Shown in pieces: positions 19,214-30,757 of a DNA stretch of 64,000 bases (the first letter of the stretch is position 1; the number at the start of each line of letters is the position of its first letter). A program made the position numbers and the translations under genes. The stretch comes from JAJPKK01 sp963800215. GTDB lineage: Bacteria > Pseudomonadota > Alphaproteobacteria > Rhizobiales > Xanthobacteraceae. The notes beneath the pieces were generated by a model, which searched no databases, was not told the origin of the DNA, and saw nothing but the letters and a program-made list of their open reading frames with translations. The stretch is taken from assembly GCA_963800215.1 (NCBI GenBank), contig CAWCZY010000001.1:248001-312000 (forward strand), read 5' to 3'.

Positions 19214-22200
19214 TCACGCCGCGCGCGCGAGGTCGCCCAGCATGCTCGCCGCCACCGAGAGCTTGGAGAGCGTCAGTCCCGAGGCCGCGATTTCGTGGAC
19301 CGCCTGGCGAACCCGCTCCGCGCCGCCCTTGGCGGTGACCCAGGCGGCGACGGCCGCGGCGCCGCTGCCGGACGCCGTCACTTCGGCCGCGATGCGCCGC
19401 ATCGCATCGCCGATGGCGTCGAGGGCGCGGTCGAGCGCGAGCCGGTCGAAATAATCGGCCAACTTGATGTCGCCGGTGGCGCCGACGATACGATCGAGCT
19501 GGAAATACGCGATGGCGGCGAAATAGGTCTGGGCGGCCTCGGCGACCGGCTTGCCGGTGCGATCGGCGATGAGGACGGCGTCGGCCGCGGCCGCGAGTGC
19601 GGGAAGATCGGCGAGCCGCCGTGCCAGCGCGTCCGGCACTCCCTCCGCCGCGAGCTGGGAGACCCGTGCGGCGCGGGCGCGGGTCGCGTCCTCCGGCAGC
19701 AGCCGGTCGAGCGCATCGGCCACCTCCGCGATCCCGGACTGGTAATGCGCGACGATGCCGGCGAGGCCTCGGCCGAGATCGACGTTGCGCAGGAACCAGA
19801 CGATCCGATCGAGCAGGAGGTTCTGCACCAGCGGTGAACAGAGTGAGCTGGGTCGCGCCGGCGATCTTGCCGTCGAGTTCCTCGATCGCGGTGTTGAGCG
19901 CCGTCAGCCCGAAGCTGTCGCGCACCGCCGCGAAAGCGCCGGCGATGCGATCGACCGATGCGCCGGTCTGGTCGGCGATGCGAACCACCAGCGTCGGCCC
20001 GCCGCGGTTGATCATGGAATTGGCGAGCCCGGTCGAGATGATGTCGCGGCGCAGGCGGTGGCGCTCCAGCGCGTCGGGATAGCGGCTCGAGATCGACGGC
20101 GGGAAATAGCGGCCGAGCTCGCAGCGCGAGATAGGGATCGTCCGGCACGCTCGAATTGAGCAGGTCGTCGTGGAGCGAGAGCTTGGCATAGGCGAGCAGC
20201 ACCGCGATCTCGGGGCGCGTCAGCGGCGCGGCGCGCCGGCGGCGCTCCGCGATCTCCATGTCGTCCGGGAGGAACTCGACCGCGCGGTCGAGCAGCTGGC
20301 GCTTCTCCAGCGTCTGCATCAGCCGCTGCTGGAAGCCGAGATCCTCCAGGCCGCGCCGCTCGACCAGGGAGATGGCGAGCGTCTGCTGATAGTTGTTGCG
20401 CAGCACCAGGGCCGCGACCTCGTCGGTCATGCCGGCCAGCAGGGCATTGCGCTGCGGCCACCCCAGCCGGCCGTCGCGCAACGGGATGCTCAGCGCGATC
20501 TTGAGATTGACCTCGACGTCGGAAGTGTTGACGCCGGCGGAATTGTCGATCGCGTCGGTGTTGAGACGGATGCCGCGGAACGCCGCCTCGATGCGGCCGC
20601 GCTGGGTCATGCCGAGATTGGCGCCTTCGCCGATCACCTTGCAGCGCAGCTCGGCGCCGGTGGCGCGGATCGCGTCATTGGCGCGGTCGCCGACCGCGTC
20701 GTTGCTCTCGCTCCGACGCCCTCACATAGGTGCCGATGCCGCCGAACCACAACAGGTCGACCGGCGCCTCGAGGATCGCATTCACGACCTCCTGGGGCGT
20801 CGCCTTTTGCGCCGCCAGGCCGAGCACCGCGCGGGCCTGGGGGCCGAGCGCGATCTCCTTCGCCGTCCGGGAGAACACGCCGCCGCCGGGCGATATCAGA
20901 TAGCGGTCATAGTCCTGCCAGCTCGAACGCGGCAGCTTGAACAGGCGCTCGCGCTCCTTGAAGCTGAGCGCGCAATCGGGATCGGGATCGATGAAGATGT
21001 CGCGGTGATCGAAGGCGGCGACGAGCTTGATGGTGCGCTCGCGCAGCATGCCGTTGCCGAACACGTCGCCGGACATGTCGCCGATCCCGGTGACGGTGAA
21101 GGGGCTCGCGGCGATATCGACGTTCATCTCGCGGAAATGGCGCTTGACCGATTCCCAGGCGCCGCGGGCGGTGATGCCCATCTTCTTGTGGTCGTAGCCC
21201 GTCGAGCCGCCGGAGGCGAAAGCGTCGTCGAGCCAGAAGCCGTGCTCGCGCGCGATCTCATTGGCGATGTCCGAGAAGGTCGCGGTGCCCTTGTCGGCGG
21301 CGACGACGAGATAGGGATCATCACCGTCATGGCGCACCACATCGGTCGGCGGCACCACGCGATCGAGATCGAGATTGTCGGTGATGTCGAGCATGGCCGA
21401 CATGAAGATCCGGTAGGTGGCGACGCCTTCGGCCTGGATGGCGTCGCGGTTGCCGGCGGGCAGATGCTTGGGCACAAAGCCGCCCTTGGCGCCGACCGGA
21501 ACGATGACCGCGTTCTTGACCTGCTGCGCCTTGACGAGGCCGAGCACCTCGGTGCGAAAGTCTTGCGGCCGGTCCGACCACCGGATGCCGCCGCGCGCCA
21601 CCGGCCCGAACCGCAGATGCACCGCCTCCAGCCGGGGCGAACACATGAAAATCTCGAAGCGCGGGCGCGGCAACGGCATGTCGTCCAGCTTGCGGCTGTC
21701 GAACTTGACGGCGATGACGGGCTTGGCGCCACCGCCGCGGTCGGCCTGGTAGTAATTGGTGCGCAGCGCCGAGCGCACCGCGTTGGCGAAATGGCGCAGG
21801 ATGCGATCTTCGTCGAGGCTCTGGACCTTGGTGAGCCCGGCCTCGATCCCGGCCATGATGGCCGCCTCGCGCTTCTCGCGCTCGGGCGGCGTGTCCGCCA
21901 GCCGGGGATCGAAACGCGCCTCGAACAGCGCCGAGATCGCCGCCGCGAGGCCGGCATGCCTGACGAGGGTCGCCCACATATAGTCCTGAGAATAGGGCAC
22001 GCCGACCTGGCGCAGATAGCGCGACAGCGTGCGCAGCAGCGCCACTTGGCGCCACGACAGTCCGGCGACCAGCACCAGCGCATTGTAGCCGTCGTTTTCG
22101 GCGTCGCCGCACATGACGGCGGCGAAACAATCGTCGAGCCGTGCCTTGGCCGCCTCGAAATCGATCGCGCCATCGCCGATGAATTCCAGCAGCATGTCGT

Positions 22201-24137
22201 GCAGCCAGAATTGCGGCTTGCCCGGCCCTTGGGGCTCGGCGTGATAGGTGCTCTCGTCGACGACCGTGAACCCCATGTGCTCGAGCGCCGGCACGCGCTC
22301 CGACAGCGGCAGCGGCCGGCCGTGGGTCCATAGCTTGAGGCGGGCCGCGCCGGCATCGTCGCCGCCGGCGCCGCGCTGGAAGTCGACGCCTAACGGTGCA
22401 TCGGCCGACATCTGCTCGATGGTGGCGATGTCCTGCACCGCGGTCGCGGCCGGAAACGCGTCGCGATAGGTCGGCGAAAACGCCCCGCCATAGCGGGCGA
22501 AGAGATCGCGGGCGGCGACCGGATCGTGGACGGCGGCAAGCGCCTCGAGCAGGAAATCCGGCCACGTCTTCATGATGCGCGACACGTCGGATTCGAGCCG
22601 GGCGCGGTCTGGATGGGCGAGCGCGCCCGTCGCTGCGCGCGATGATGAAATGCACGCGGACCAACGGGCCTTCCGGGAAATACGGGACAAACGACGCGAT
22701 TTCGCCGTTGAACGCGGACGCCAGCAGCCGGCCGATGGCGACGCGCGCGCCGCTGCCGTAAGGCTCGCGCGGCACATAGACCAGGACGGAGACGAAGCGC
22801 TCGAACCAGTCGTAGCGCGGCAGCACCCGCACGCGCGGCCGCTCATTGAGCTGCACGATGATCGACGCGAAGTGGAACAGCGTGTCCTCGTCGATCTGGA
22901 ACAGCTCGTCGCGCGGATAGGTGTCGAGCACGTTGGCGAGCGTCCGGCCGGAATGGCTGTCGGGGCTGTATCCGGCGCGCGCAAGAACGCTCGCGACCTT
23001 GCGGCGCAGATAGGGAATGTTGCGGGTCGAGCGGGTATAGGCGGTCGCGGTGAACAGGCCGACGATCTGATATCCGCCGGTGAGCCGGCCGTCGCGGTCG
23101 TAATGCTTGACCCCGACGTGGTCCATCGCCACCCGCCGGTGCACCCGCGAGCGCGCGTTGGTCTTGGTGATGAGGAGCAGCCGGCGCTCCTTGAACGCGG
23201 CTTGGGCCCGCGGCGACATTTCGATCCGGCCGCCGTCGGCCGTGATCACTTCGCCGTCGGTCGTCGCGCAGGACGCCGAGGGAGGAGTTCGGGACGGCGG
23301 CGAGGACATCGCCGTCCGCGTCCAGGCGATAATCGCGGACGCCGAGGAAGGTGAAGTTGTTGTCCTTCAGCCATTCCAGGAACAAGATGGCTTCGGCGAC
23401 CTCGTCGTCCGGCAGCGCCGGCGGATCGGCCTTGAGCGCGGCGATGATGCGCGCCGACGCGGTCCATCATGAGCGGCCAATCCTCGACCGCATGGCGGAC
23501 ATCGGCGAGCACGCCGGTGAGGGCGGCGATCAGGGCGGACTTCGCGGCCTCATCGTCGATGCGGTCGACATGGATCTGGATCACGCTTTCGCGCCGCGCC
23601 GCGGCAGGCGTGTCGAGGCCGGCCGAAAGGCCGATCAGCGCGCCGGTGGGGTCGCGCTCGACGCGCGAATACCGGGTGCACCAGCAGATGGGTATCGAGG
23701 CCGCGCTCAGTCAGCTCGCCCATGACCGAATCGACCAGGAACGGCATGTCGTCATTGACGAGTTCGATGATGGAGATGTCCTTGAGCCGGGGACCGTCGG
23801 CCGGCGGCGCCGTGGCGATACGGATTTTCGGCATGCCCGGCTTGCGTTCGCCAAGGAAGCGCCAGCTCGCCGCCGCGACGTCGGCAAGCTCGGCCGCCTC
23901 ATAGCGGACGAGGTCCTCGGCGGCGGCACCGGCGAACAGGTGCGCCGCGAAATCCTGCGGCGCGTCGGCGGCGCGCTCGCGCAGGATCGCGCCGGCCTGC
24001 GCCAGCAGCGCGAGCTGCCGCGCCCTCGTCCGCGGTGGCGGCCGCGAGCTCGGACGCGGGCTGCGCGGCTCCGTTCCGGCCGCACCCGGCGCTGGCCGCT
24101 CGTCGAGGTTCTGGTACTCATTCGTGCTCGTACTCAT
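19214..24137 (-). CDS. gdhB: NAD-specific glutamate dehydrogenase, large (180-kDa) class, with at least seven frameshifts
   Basis: About 1640 codons, the length of the large bacterial NAD-GDH that deaminates glutamate to 2-oxoglutarate. It starts MSTSTNEYQNLDERPAPG at 24137. Coding passes through successive frames with shifts near 23663, 23456, 23260, 22626, 20713, 20124 and 19830, each explained by one extra base; a compensated pair is likely near 24010-24085. Recognisable blocks are MPFLVDSVMGELTERGL, FRFGPVARGGIRWSDR-like (RFGPVARGGIRWSDRPQDFR), VGAKGGFVPK, DMSGDVFGNGML and VIGEGANLGMTQRGRIE. Active-site and NAD regions look normal, which argues against true decay. Gene symbol by family. 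Confidence 0.9.
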
Positions 24138-24264
24138 GGGGCGTCTCCCGAATCGCGGGCGCAGATTGCGCCGGAATGCGGCCCGGCGGAAGGGCGCAGG
24201 CTTTCGCATCTCGCATCCGGCAACGAAACTGTTAGCTTCGGCGGCAACCGGAAAGGAGGCCTGG

Positions 24265-24901
24265 ATGGCCGGCCAGCCCAGACGAAAACAGCCAAACCGC
24301 AGGCGACGCCACCGCGCGCGGCCGCCGACGGCGACGACACCGTCATCACCGCGCTCGGCCTGGCGCCCGCCGAGCTCACCCCGGCGATGCGCGCCTATTT
24401 CGACAAATGCATGGAAAAGCTCGGCTTCGTTCCCAACGTGCTGAAGGCCTATGCGTTCGACATGGCGCAAGCTCGAAGCCTTCATCGCCATGTACAACGA
24501 CCTCATGCTGGCGCCGTCCGGGCTGTCGAAGCTCGAGCGCGAGATGATCGCGGTCGCGGTATCCTCGGAGAACCGCTGCTACTACTGCCTGACCGCCCAT
24601 GGCGCCGCGGTGCGCGCACTGTCCGGACGATCCCGTGCTCGGCGAATTGATGGTGATGAACTACCGCGCCGCCCGGCTCGACCGGCGCCAGCGCGCGATG
24701 CTCGATTTCGCCGTCAAGCTGACGGCCCAGCCCCTCGCCATCGAGGACGCCGACCGCGAGGCCGTGCGCGACGCCGGCTTTTCCGACCGCGACATCTGGG
24801 ACATTGCGGCGGTGGCCGGATTCTTCAACATGTCCAACCGCGTCGCCGCGGCGACGGACATGCGCCCGAATTCGATCTACCATGGCCAGAAGCGAGGATA
24901 G
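24265..24901 (+). CDS. Peroxidase-related (CMD/AhpD-family) protein with frameshifts
   Basis: About 210 codons split over three frames; start near 24265 is tentative because the first codons are out of frame with the body. The body reads VITALGLAPAELTPAMRAYF, then LEAFIAMYNDLMLAPSGL, then the CMD active site NRCYYCLTAHGAAVRAL with a C-x-x-C-x3-H redox motif, and finally PDDPVLGELMVMNYRAA to the stop. This is the uncharacterised peroxidase-related family (TIGR01926-like). Shifts lie near 24280, 24468 and 24617. Divergent from GDH. Confidence 0.8.
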
Positions 24902-24945
24902 CGCGCCACCGTCCTTCCCTCGAAAACCAAGGCAAACCGCAACTC

Positions 24946-26707
24946 ATGACCGTCAGAACGTCTGTTTCGCATGGCCTCGCCGACTGCCTGGCCGCCCTCG
25001 CCGTCACGGCGCTGGCTGGCCGCGCCGCTGCTGCGCGCAGGAGCGCTTCGTCCAGCAGAGCTCCGGCGACTACGGCGGCCCAGGTCGCCACCGCGCAGCA
25101 CGGCATGGTGGTGAGCCAGGAGCAGCGGGCGACCCGGATCGGCCTCGACGTGCTCGAACGCGGCGGCAACGCGGTCGATGCCGCGGTGGCGGTCGGCTTC
25201 GCGCTGGCGGTCAGCCTGCCCAAGGCGGGCAATATCGGCGGCGGCGGCTTCATGGTGGTGCATCTGGCCGGGCGCAACGAGGACGGTGGCGATCGACTAC
25301 CGCGAGACCGCGCCGGCGGCGACGCAGGTCCGACGTGTTCCTCGGGCCCGAAGGGCAGGCGGACCCCCGCAAGTCCCGCGACACCGGGCTCGGCGTCGGC
25401 GTCCCCGGCACTGTGGCCGGGCTCGCGCTGGCGCTCGAGCGCTACGGCTCGGGCAAGTTCACCCTCGCCGAGCTGATTGCGCCGGCGGTGCGGCTCGCCC
25501 GCGAGGGGGTTCCGGTCAAGGACGACCTGTTCGATTCGCTCCTGCTGGCGCAGCCGCGGCTGGCGCAGTGGCCCTCGACGGTCCCATATTCCTCAAGCCC
25601 GACGGCGCGCCCCCGGCCCAGGGCGACATCCTGGTTCAGTCCGATCTCGCCGCCACGCTGGAGGCGATCGGCCGCGACGGCCCGCGCGCCTTCTATATCG
25701 GCCCGATCGCCGACAAGATCGTCGCCGCGGTGCGCGGCGCCGGCGGCGTGATGGTCCGCGAGCGACCTCGAGAATTACGGCGCGGTCATCCGCAAGCCCG
25801 TGCACGGGACCTATCGCGGCTATGACATCGTCTCGATGCCGCCGCCGTCGTCAGGCGGCATTGCACCTGGTCGAGATGCTCAACATCCTGGAAGGCTATC
25901 CCTCCCACCAGGTCAGCGACGGCTCGCCGGCCGCCCTGCACCTGCAGATCGAAGCGATGAAGCTCGCCTATGCCGACCGCGCCGCCTATCTCGGCGACAG
26001 CGACCGCGTCGACGTCCCACAGGACTGGCTGATCTCGAAGGACCACGCCGCGGAGCTGCGGGCGCTGATCGATCCCAAGCACGCGCGCCCGGCGCGCGAG
26101 GTGCGGCCGGACATCGCTGTACCCGGCAGCGGCAACACCACGCATTTCTCCGTGATCGACGCCGGCGGCAACGCCGTCGCCAACACCTATACGCTCAATT
26201 TCAATTACGGGCTCGGCCTCGTCGCCGACGGCACCGGCATCATGCTCAACAACGAGCTCGACGATTTCGCCGCCAAGCCGGGCGTGGCGAACGCATTCGG
26301 CCTGGTCGGCGGCGCCGCCAATGCGCCCGGGCCGGACAAGCGGCCGCTGTCGTCCATGACGCCCACCATCGTGCTGAAGGACGGCAAGCCCGTGCTGGTC
26401 ACCGGTGCGCCCGGCGGCAGCCGCATCATCACCACGGTGCTGCAGGTGATCCTGAACGCCATCGACGGCGACAAGGCGATCGGCGATGCCGTGGCGGCAC
26501 CGCGGCTGCATCACCAGTGGTGGCCCGATGAGGTCGTGGTGGAGCCAAATTTTCCGGCGGACAAAATCCGGGCGCTGACGGCGCTCGGTCACAGTCGTCA
26601 GTACCGGGCCGCTGTTCGGCTCCGCGCATTCGATCGAGGTTACGCCGCAGGGCCTCATGGGCGCCGCGGACCTGCGGGCGCGGGGGGCCACGGCGGCCGG
26701 GTATTGA
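24946..26707 (+). CDS. ggt: Gamma-glutamyltranspeptidase with about six frameshifts
   Basis: About 585 codons. It begins MTVRTSVSHGLADCLAALAV (signal region). Conserved blocks follow in changing frames: GGNAVDAAVAVGFALAVSLP, GFMVVHLAGR, then AIDYRETAPA, DTGLGVGVPGTVAGLALALE, QSDLAATLEAIGRDG and DLENYGAVIRKPVHGTYRG. The nucleophile region is GSGNTTHFSVIDAGGNAVA, where the threonine at the TTH is the autoprocessing site, and GAPGGSRIITTVLQ follows. Shifts lie near 25286, 25330, 25580, 25760, 25862 and 26598; the last restores a normal end (LFGSAHSIEVTPQGLMGAAD). Periplasmic glutathione breakdown is the family role. Confidence 0.9.
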
Positions 26708-26729
26708 ATGCCCGCCGGACGAACGTCGG

Positions 26730-26933
26730 TTAAGATACCACGCGGCGCTGCTCGAACATGCGGGCGAGGCGCCGGCGCGCATCGCTGTTGCGGCTGCGCC
26801 GCACGCCGATGTTGATCGACATGCCGCGGTCATAGGCCGGCACGAACAGCCGCGCGACATGCTGCCCGCCGCCGATCGGCCGTGACGATTTTTCCAAGCC
26901 TTTGCCCAGCAGTCCACCGGTGAAACGCGACAT
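26730..26933 (-). CDS. Small basic protein of unknown function
   Basis: 67 residues, start ATG at 26933 (MSRFTGGLLGKGLEKSSRPI). It is rich in Arg near the end (RRSRNSDARRRLARMF). I do not recognise a family. The ORF can be extended upstream into the tRNA gene, which makes the internal ATG the sensible start. It converges on ggt and lies just downstream of tRNA-Gly on the same strand. It may be genuine, as the frame is clean, but short length leaves doubt. Confidence 0.45.
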   Translation of the reverse strand: MSRFTGGLLGKGLEKSSRPIGGGQHVARLFVPAYDRGMSINIGVRRSRNSDARRRLARMFEQRRVVS

Positions 26934-26969
26934 GTCACACACCCAACGCAAGAGGCCGCCTGAGCAAAC

Positions 26970-27044
26970 TGGAGCGGGCGAAGGGATTCGAACCCTCGAC
27001 CCCAACCTTGGCAAGGTTGTGCTCTACCCCTGAGCTACACCCGC
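26970..27044 (-). tRNA. tRNA-Gly (anticodon GCC)
   Basis: On the minus strand a complete cloverleaf is visible. The acceptor stem GCGGGTG pairs with CGCCCGC, with one T-G pair. The D arm contains AGCTCAGGGGTAGAGC, and the anticodon loop TTGCCAA lies on a CAACC/GGTTG stem. The T arm contains GGTTCGAATCC, and a genomically encoded CCA end follows. The anticodon GCC corresponds to plus-strand 27010-27012. Confidence 0.97.
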
Positions 27045-27198
27045 ATCCGGGCCGGCGGTTTTGCCACCGGCCGCATTCCTATGCCAAATAGGGGCGCCCT
27101 TTGCAACCGCTTCCGGCGCGTGGTGGTTTCTCACTCGCAGAACGGCCCGCGCCGAGGCTGCTCCGGACCCGAAGAGCCGCCCCAACCTGCCGCCCCGA

Positions 27199-27749
27199 AT
27201 GCCCGCCACGTCCCGCCGAACTGTTCGCCCTGCTCGATCGCCTCGGCATCGCCCACGCGACCGTTACGCATCCCGCGCTGTTCACGGTCGAGCAATCCCG
27301 GGCGCTGCGCGGGCAGATCCCGGGCGGTCACACCAAGAACCTGTTCCTGCGCGACAAACGCGGGGAATTCTTTCTCGTGGTGGCGCTGGAGGACGCGGTG
27401 ATCGCGTTGAAGAGCCTGCACCGCCGCCTCGGCGCCTCCGGGAGGTTTTCGTTCGGCTCGCCGGAGGCCATGCGGGAGCATCTCGGCGTCGAGCCCGGAT
27501 CGGTCACGCCGTTCGCGGCCATCAACGATACCGCCGGCCGGGTCAGGGTGGTGCTGGACGCCGCCATGCTGACCCATGAGGCTCTCAATTTTCATCCCCT
27601 GGTGAACACCATGACCACCTCGATCTCGCGGGCGGGATTGCTGAAATTCCTGGCCGCGACGGGCCATGAGCCGCGGGTCGAAAGCGTCTCCGGGGCGGCG
27701 CGGGGCCGGGCTGAGGCCGATTGCAATCGGTCCGATCCACACCATCTAA
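27199..27749 (+). CDS. ProX-type aminoacyl-tRNA deacylase (YbaK/PrdX family), frameshifted
   Basis: The ATG at 27199 (MPAT) is followed by one extra base; the body then reads PAELFALLDRLGIAHATVTH and contains the YbaK signatures HTKNLFLRDKRGEFFLVVAL and VTPFAAINDT, ending near NTMTTSISRAGLLKFLAATG. The family hydrolyses mischarged Ala-tRNA(Pro) or similar. In the raw sequence the frame continues without a stop into the thioredoxin gene. A single further shift in the G-rich tail would end it at TAA 27747-27749. The start and the exact end are therefore uncertain. Confidence 0.8.
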
Positions 27750-27910
27750 CCGGGAAACATTCAGCCGGAAACGCCCCGCCGCCAGCCTTCCCCGGTACCC
27801 GGCGGCGCGCCGGAGTCGAAGGCGACCGAGGGGATTTCGTTTCAAATGTGATGTATCTGGAGCAAGGTCCGATCATGGAACCGAACCTGTTGTGGGGCAA
27901 GGAAAGGCCG

Positions 27911-28832
27911 ATGTCGACGAATGGCGGAGTGGCGGCGCAAGCCGCCGACAATCTCATCAAGGACGCCACGACACAGTCCTTCGTGAAGGACGTGATCGAG
28001 GAGTCACGCCGCCAGCCGGTGCTCGTCGATTTCTGGGCGCCGTGGTGCGGGCCCTGCAAGCAGCTCACGCCGATCCTGGAAAAGGCGGTGCGGGCGGTCA
28101 AGGGCAAGATCAAGCTCGTCAAGATGAACATCGACGACCACCCCGCCATCCCCGGCCAGATGGGCATTCAGTCGATCCCGGCAGTGATCGCCTTCGTCAA
28201 CGGCAAGCCGGCGGACGGCTTCCTCGGCGCGCTGCCGGAAGGCCAGGTAATCGCCTTTCTCGAACGCCTGACCAAGCAGGAGATCGGCGGCGAGGACAAG
28301 GAGCTTCTCAAGGAGGCCGATGCCGCGCTCGCGGCCGGCAACGCCGGCCGGCGCCGCCGCCATCTATGCCGAAATCCTGGCCGAGACTCCGGACCATGTT
28401 GCCGGCGCTGGCGGGCCTCGCGCGATCCTATCTGGAGACCGGCGAAATCGAGCAGGCCAAGCTCACGCTCGCCCAGGTGCCCGAGGCCAAGCGCAACGAG
28501 GCTCCGGTGGCCGCCGCCCGCGCCGCGATGGAGGTGGCCGAGCAGGCCGCCGCGCTCGGCCCGGTCGCCGAGCTGGAGAAGAAGGTCGCGGCCAATCCGC
28601 TCGACCATCAGGCGCGGTTCGATCTGGCGGTGGCGCTCAACGGGCACAACCGGCGCCAGGAGGCCGCTCGACCACCTGATGGAGATCGTGCGCCGCGACC
28701 GCAAATGGAACGATGACGGCGCCCGCAAGCAACTGGTGCAGTTCTTCGAGGCGTGGGGCCCGACCGACGAGTTCACCGTGGCCGGACGCCGCGAGCCTGT
28801 CGTCGATCCTGTTCGCGTGCATGTGCGCGTAA
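27911..28832 (+). CDS. Thioredoxin-domain protein with TPR-like tail (YbbN/CnoX-like), frameshifted
   Basis: About 306 codons from ATG 27911 (MSTNGGVAAQAADNLIKDAT); ATG 27875 is an alternative. The thioredoxin domain has the full active site FWAPWCGPCKQLTPILEKAV and the cis-Pro region IQSIPAVIAF. The tail (LLKEADAALAAGN, AIYAEILAETPDHV, LARSYLETGEIEQAKLTLAQ, RKWNDDGARKQLVQFF) is the helical repeat part seen in the CnoX co-chaperedoxin. Shifts near 28345, 28395, 28668 and 28787 are each explained by one extra base; the last restores a normal end (SLSSILFA). Cytosolic holdase/redox role inferred. Confidence 0.88.
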
Positions 28833-28918
28833 AGCGGCCTGGCCTCGGGCAAGGCAGTGGCAGGCAGAATGACGTTGCGCCCGGGCGGGAAAGGGCGAGC
28901 GCGACGAGAGATGCGGCG

Positions 28919-29595
28919 ATGCCGATGAATGCGGTCTATCGCGGTCCCGCCGATCTTCCGGAAATCATTCCCGTGTTCCCGTTGCCGGGGGCGCTGCTGC
29001 TGCCGCGCGGACAGATGCCGCTCAACATTTTCGAACCGCGCTATCTCGCGCTGGTCGATGACTCCCTGCGTGACGGCCACCGGCTGATCGGGATGATCCA
29101 GCCCGATCCCGCCCATCCCGGCACCGAGGAACGGCCCGGCCTCTACAAGATCGGCTGTGCCGGCCGGATCACCCAGCTCGCCGAGACCGGCGACAGCCGC
29201 TATCTCCTGCAGCTCACCGGCGTCGCCCGCTTCCGCATGGTCGAGGAGCTCAAGGTCGCGACCGCCTACCGGCAGTGCCGCGTCGACTTCATGCCATTCG
29301 CCGACGATTTCATCGCGCGCAAGGGCGAGGATGCGGTCGATCGCAAGGCGCGTGCTCGCAGGCGCTGAGCGATTTTCTCAAGGCCAACGACCTCAAGGCC
29401 GACTGGGCCGGCATCGAAAGCGCCTCCAACGAGGCGCTGGTCAATGCGCTCGCCATGATGTCGCCCTACGATCCCGCGGAAAAGCAGGCGATGCTCGAAG
29501 CGCCGGACCTCAAGACCCGTGCGGAAATCCTGGTGGCCGTCACCGAGATCGCCCTTGCCAGGGCGAATACCGAGGGCGATCCGCCGCTGCAATGA
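28919..29595 (+). CDS. Lon N-terminal-domain (LON substrate-binding) protein, one frameshift
   Basis: About 225 codons from MPMNAVYRGPADLPEIIPVF. The PUA-like LON domain is clear: VFPLPGALLLPRGQMPLNIF, EPRYLALVDD and GCAGRITQLAETGDSRYLL. A frame change near 29345 links to SDFLKANDLKADWAGIESAS and PYDPAEKQAMLEAPDL, the usual C-terminal helices. No ATPase or protease domain, so this is the stand-alone LonN family, function unknown. It sits between the thioredoxin and the Trm112 genes, all on the same strand. Confidence 0.88.
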
Positions 29596-29693
29596 TGACG
29601 GGACGTCGATTCGGACGATGGGCGGCGTGCGGGCTTGAATACCGGCGCGGAAGTCGGGATAACGGGCGGTCACACACCGAAATGGAAGATGCC

Positions 29694-29894
29694 ATGACAC
29701 CTGCGCCGTCCGACCGTCCCGCCACCGCCGTCGATCCCAAGCTGTTGGAAATCCTGGTCTGCCCGCTGACCAAGGGCCCGCTCGAATACGATGCGGACAA
29801 GCAGGAGTTGATTTCCCGCTCCGCCAAGCTCGCCTATCCGATCCGTGACGGGATACCGATCATGCTGCCGGAAGAAGCGCGCCGTCTCGACTGA
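29694..29894 (+). CDS. Trm112-family (YcaR-like) protein
   Basis: 66 residues from ATG 29694; ATG 29682 is an alternative four codons upstream. It matches the Trm112/UPF0434 pattern DPKLLEILVCPLTKGPLEYD, KLAYPIRDGIPIMLPEEAR. Eukaryotic Trm112 is a zinc-binding partner of methyltransferases; only one Cys is seen here, as in many bacterial members, so zinc binding is doubtful. Last gene of the thioredoxin-LonN-Trm112 run. Confidence 0.92.
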   Translation: MTPAPSDRPATAVDPKLLEILVCPLTKGPLEYDADKQELISRSAKLAYPIRDGIPIMLPEEARRLD

Positions 29895-29995
29895 CGGCGT
29901 TCCGAGCGACCCTTTTCTTCCCGTTGCATCAGCGAGCGGGATGGGTCAACCACGCGCGCACATCAGGGCGCAAAGACGATATCAGAGGAATCAGC

Positions 29996-30622
29996 ATGCT
30001 CAAGATCTGGGGAAGAAACACGTCGTCGAACGTGCAAAAGGCGATGTTCGCCGTCGGCGAACTCGGTCTCGCCCATGAGCGCATCGACATCGGCGGCGCG
30101 TTCGGCAAGAACAAGGAGCCGGCCTATCTCGCCATGAATCCCAACGGCCTCGTCCCGACCCTGGAGGAAGAGGACGGATTTCTGCTGTGGGAATCCAATT
30201 CGATCATCCGCTATCTCGCCGCCAAATTCGGCGCCGGCACGCTCGAGCCGTCCGACCTGCGCACCCGCGCGCTGGCGAGCAAGTGGATGGACTGGCAGCT
30301 CTCGGTGCTCGGCCCGGCCATCACGCCGGTGTTCTGGGGCATGATCCGCACGCCGCCGGAGAAGCGCGATCACGGGGCGATCGACGAAGGCAAGGTCAAG
30401 ACCATCGCGGCGGTGAAAATCCTCGACGAGCAGTTCGCCAAGACCCCATACGCCGCCGGCGACGCCTTCTCCATGGGCGACATCCCGATCGCGATCATGT
30501 GCTACCGCTACCGCGAATTGGTGCCGGAGCGGCCGGCTTTCGAGAATTTCGAGCGCTGGTATGCGGCGATTGCCGCGAGAAAGGCGTTCCGCGACCACGT
30601 CTCCAGCATTCCGCTGACGTAG
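29996..30622 (+). CDS. Glutathione S-transferase family protein
   Basis: 208 residues from ATG 29996 (MLKIWGRNTSSNVQKAMFAV). The N-terminal thioredoxin-like half has NPNGLVPTLEEEDGFLLWES and SNSIIRYLA, the glutathione-binding region (cis-Pro and Glu-Ser). The C-terminal helical half ends FENFERWYAAIAARKAFRD. Ser at the S-S-N position may be catalytic, as in theta-like GSTs. Preceded by a GAGG-type ribosome site. Substrate unknown. Intact. Confidence 0.92.
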   Translation: MLKIWGRNTSSNVQKAMFAVGELGLAHERIDIGGAFGKNKEPAYLAMNPNGLVPTLEEEDGFLLWESNSIIRYLAAKFGAGTLEPSDLRTRALASKWMDWQLSVLGPAITPVFWGMIRTPPEKRDHGAIDEGKVKTIAAVKILDEQFAKTPYAAGDAFSMGDIPIAIMCYRYRELVPERPAFENFERWYAAIAARKAFRDHVSSIPLT

Positions 30623-30757
30623 AACGCTGTGGTCATTCCGGGCGCGCCGCGCTCGGCTTCCGCGCACGGCGGCGGAATGCCAGCCTCGAAGCAGGTTCTT
30701 CGGCGTGGCAGTCACGACGATTAGCCGCATCGGCGTGCACCAACGCCCATCTCGGCT

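Noticed and set aside
17904..20189. A 761-codon leftward frame covering the protease and binding-protein genes
   Set aside because: Only its first part is a GDH segment; the rest is an antisense shadow of two well-supported rightward genes.
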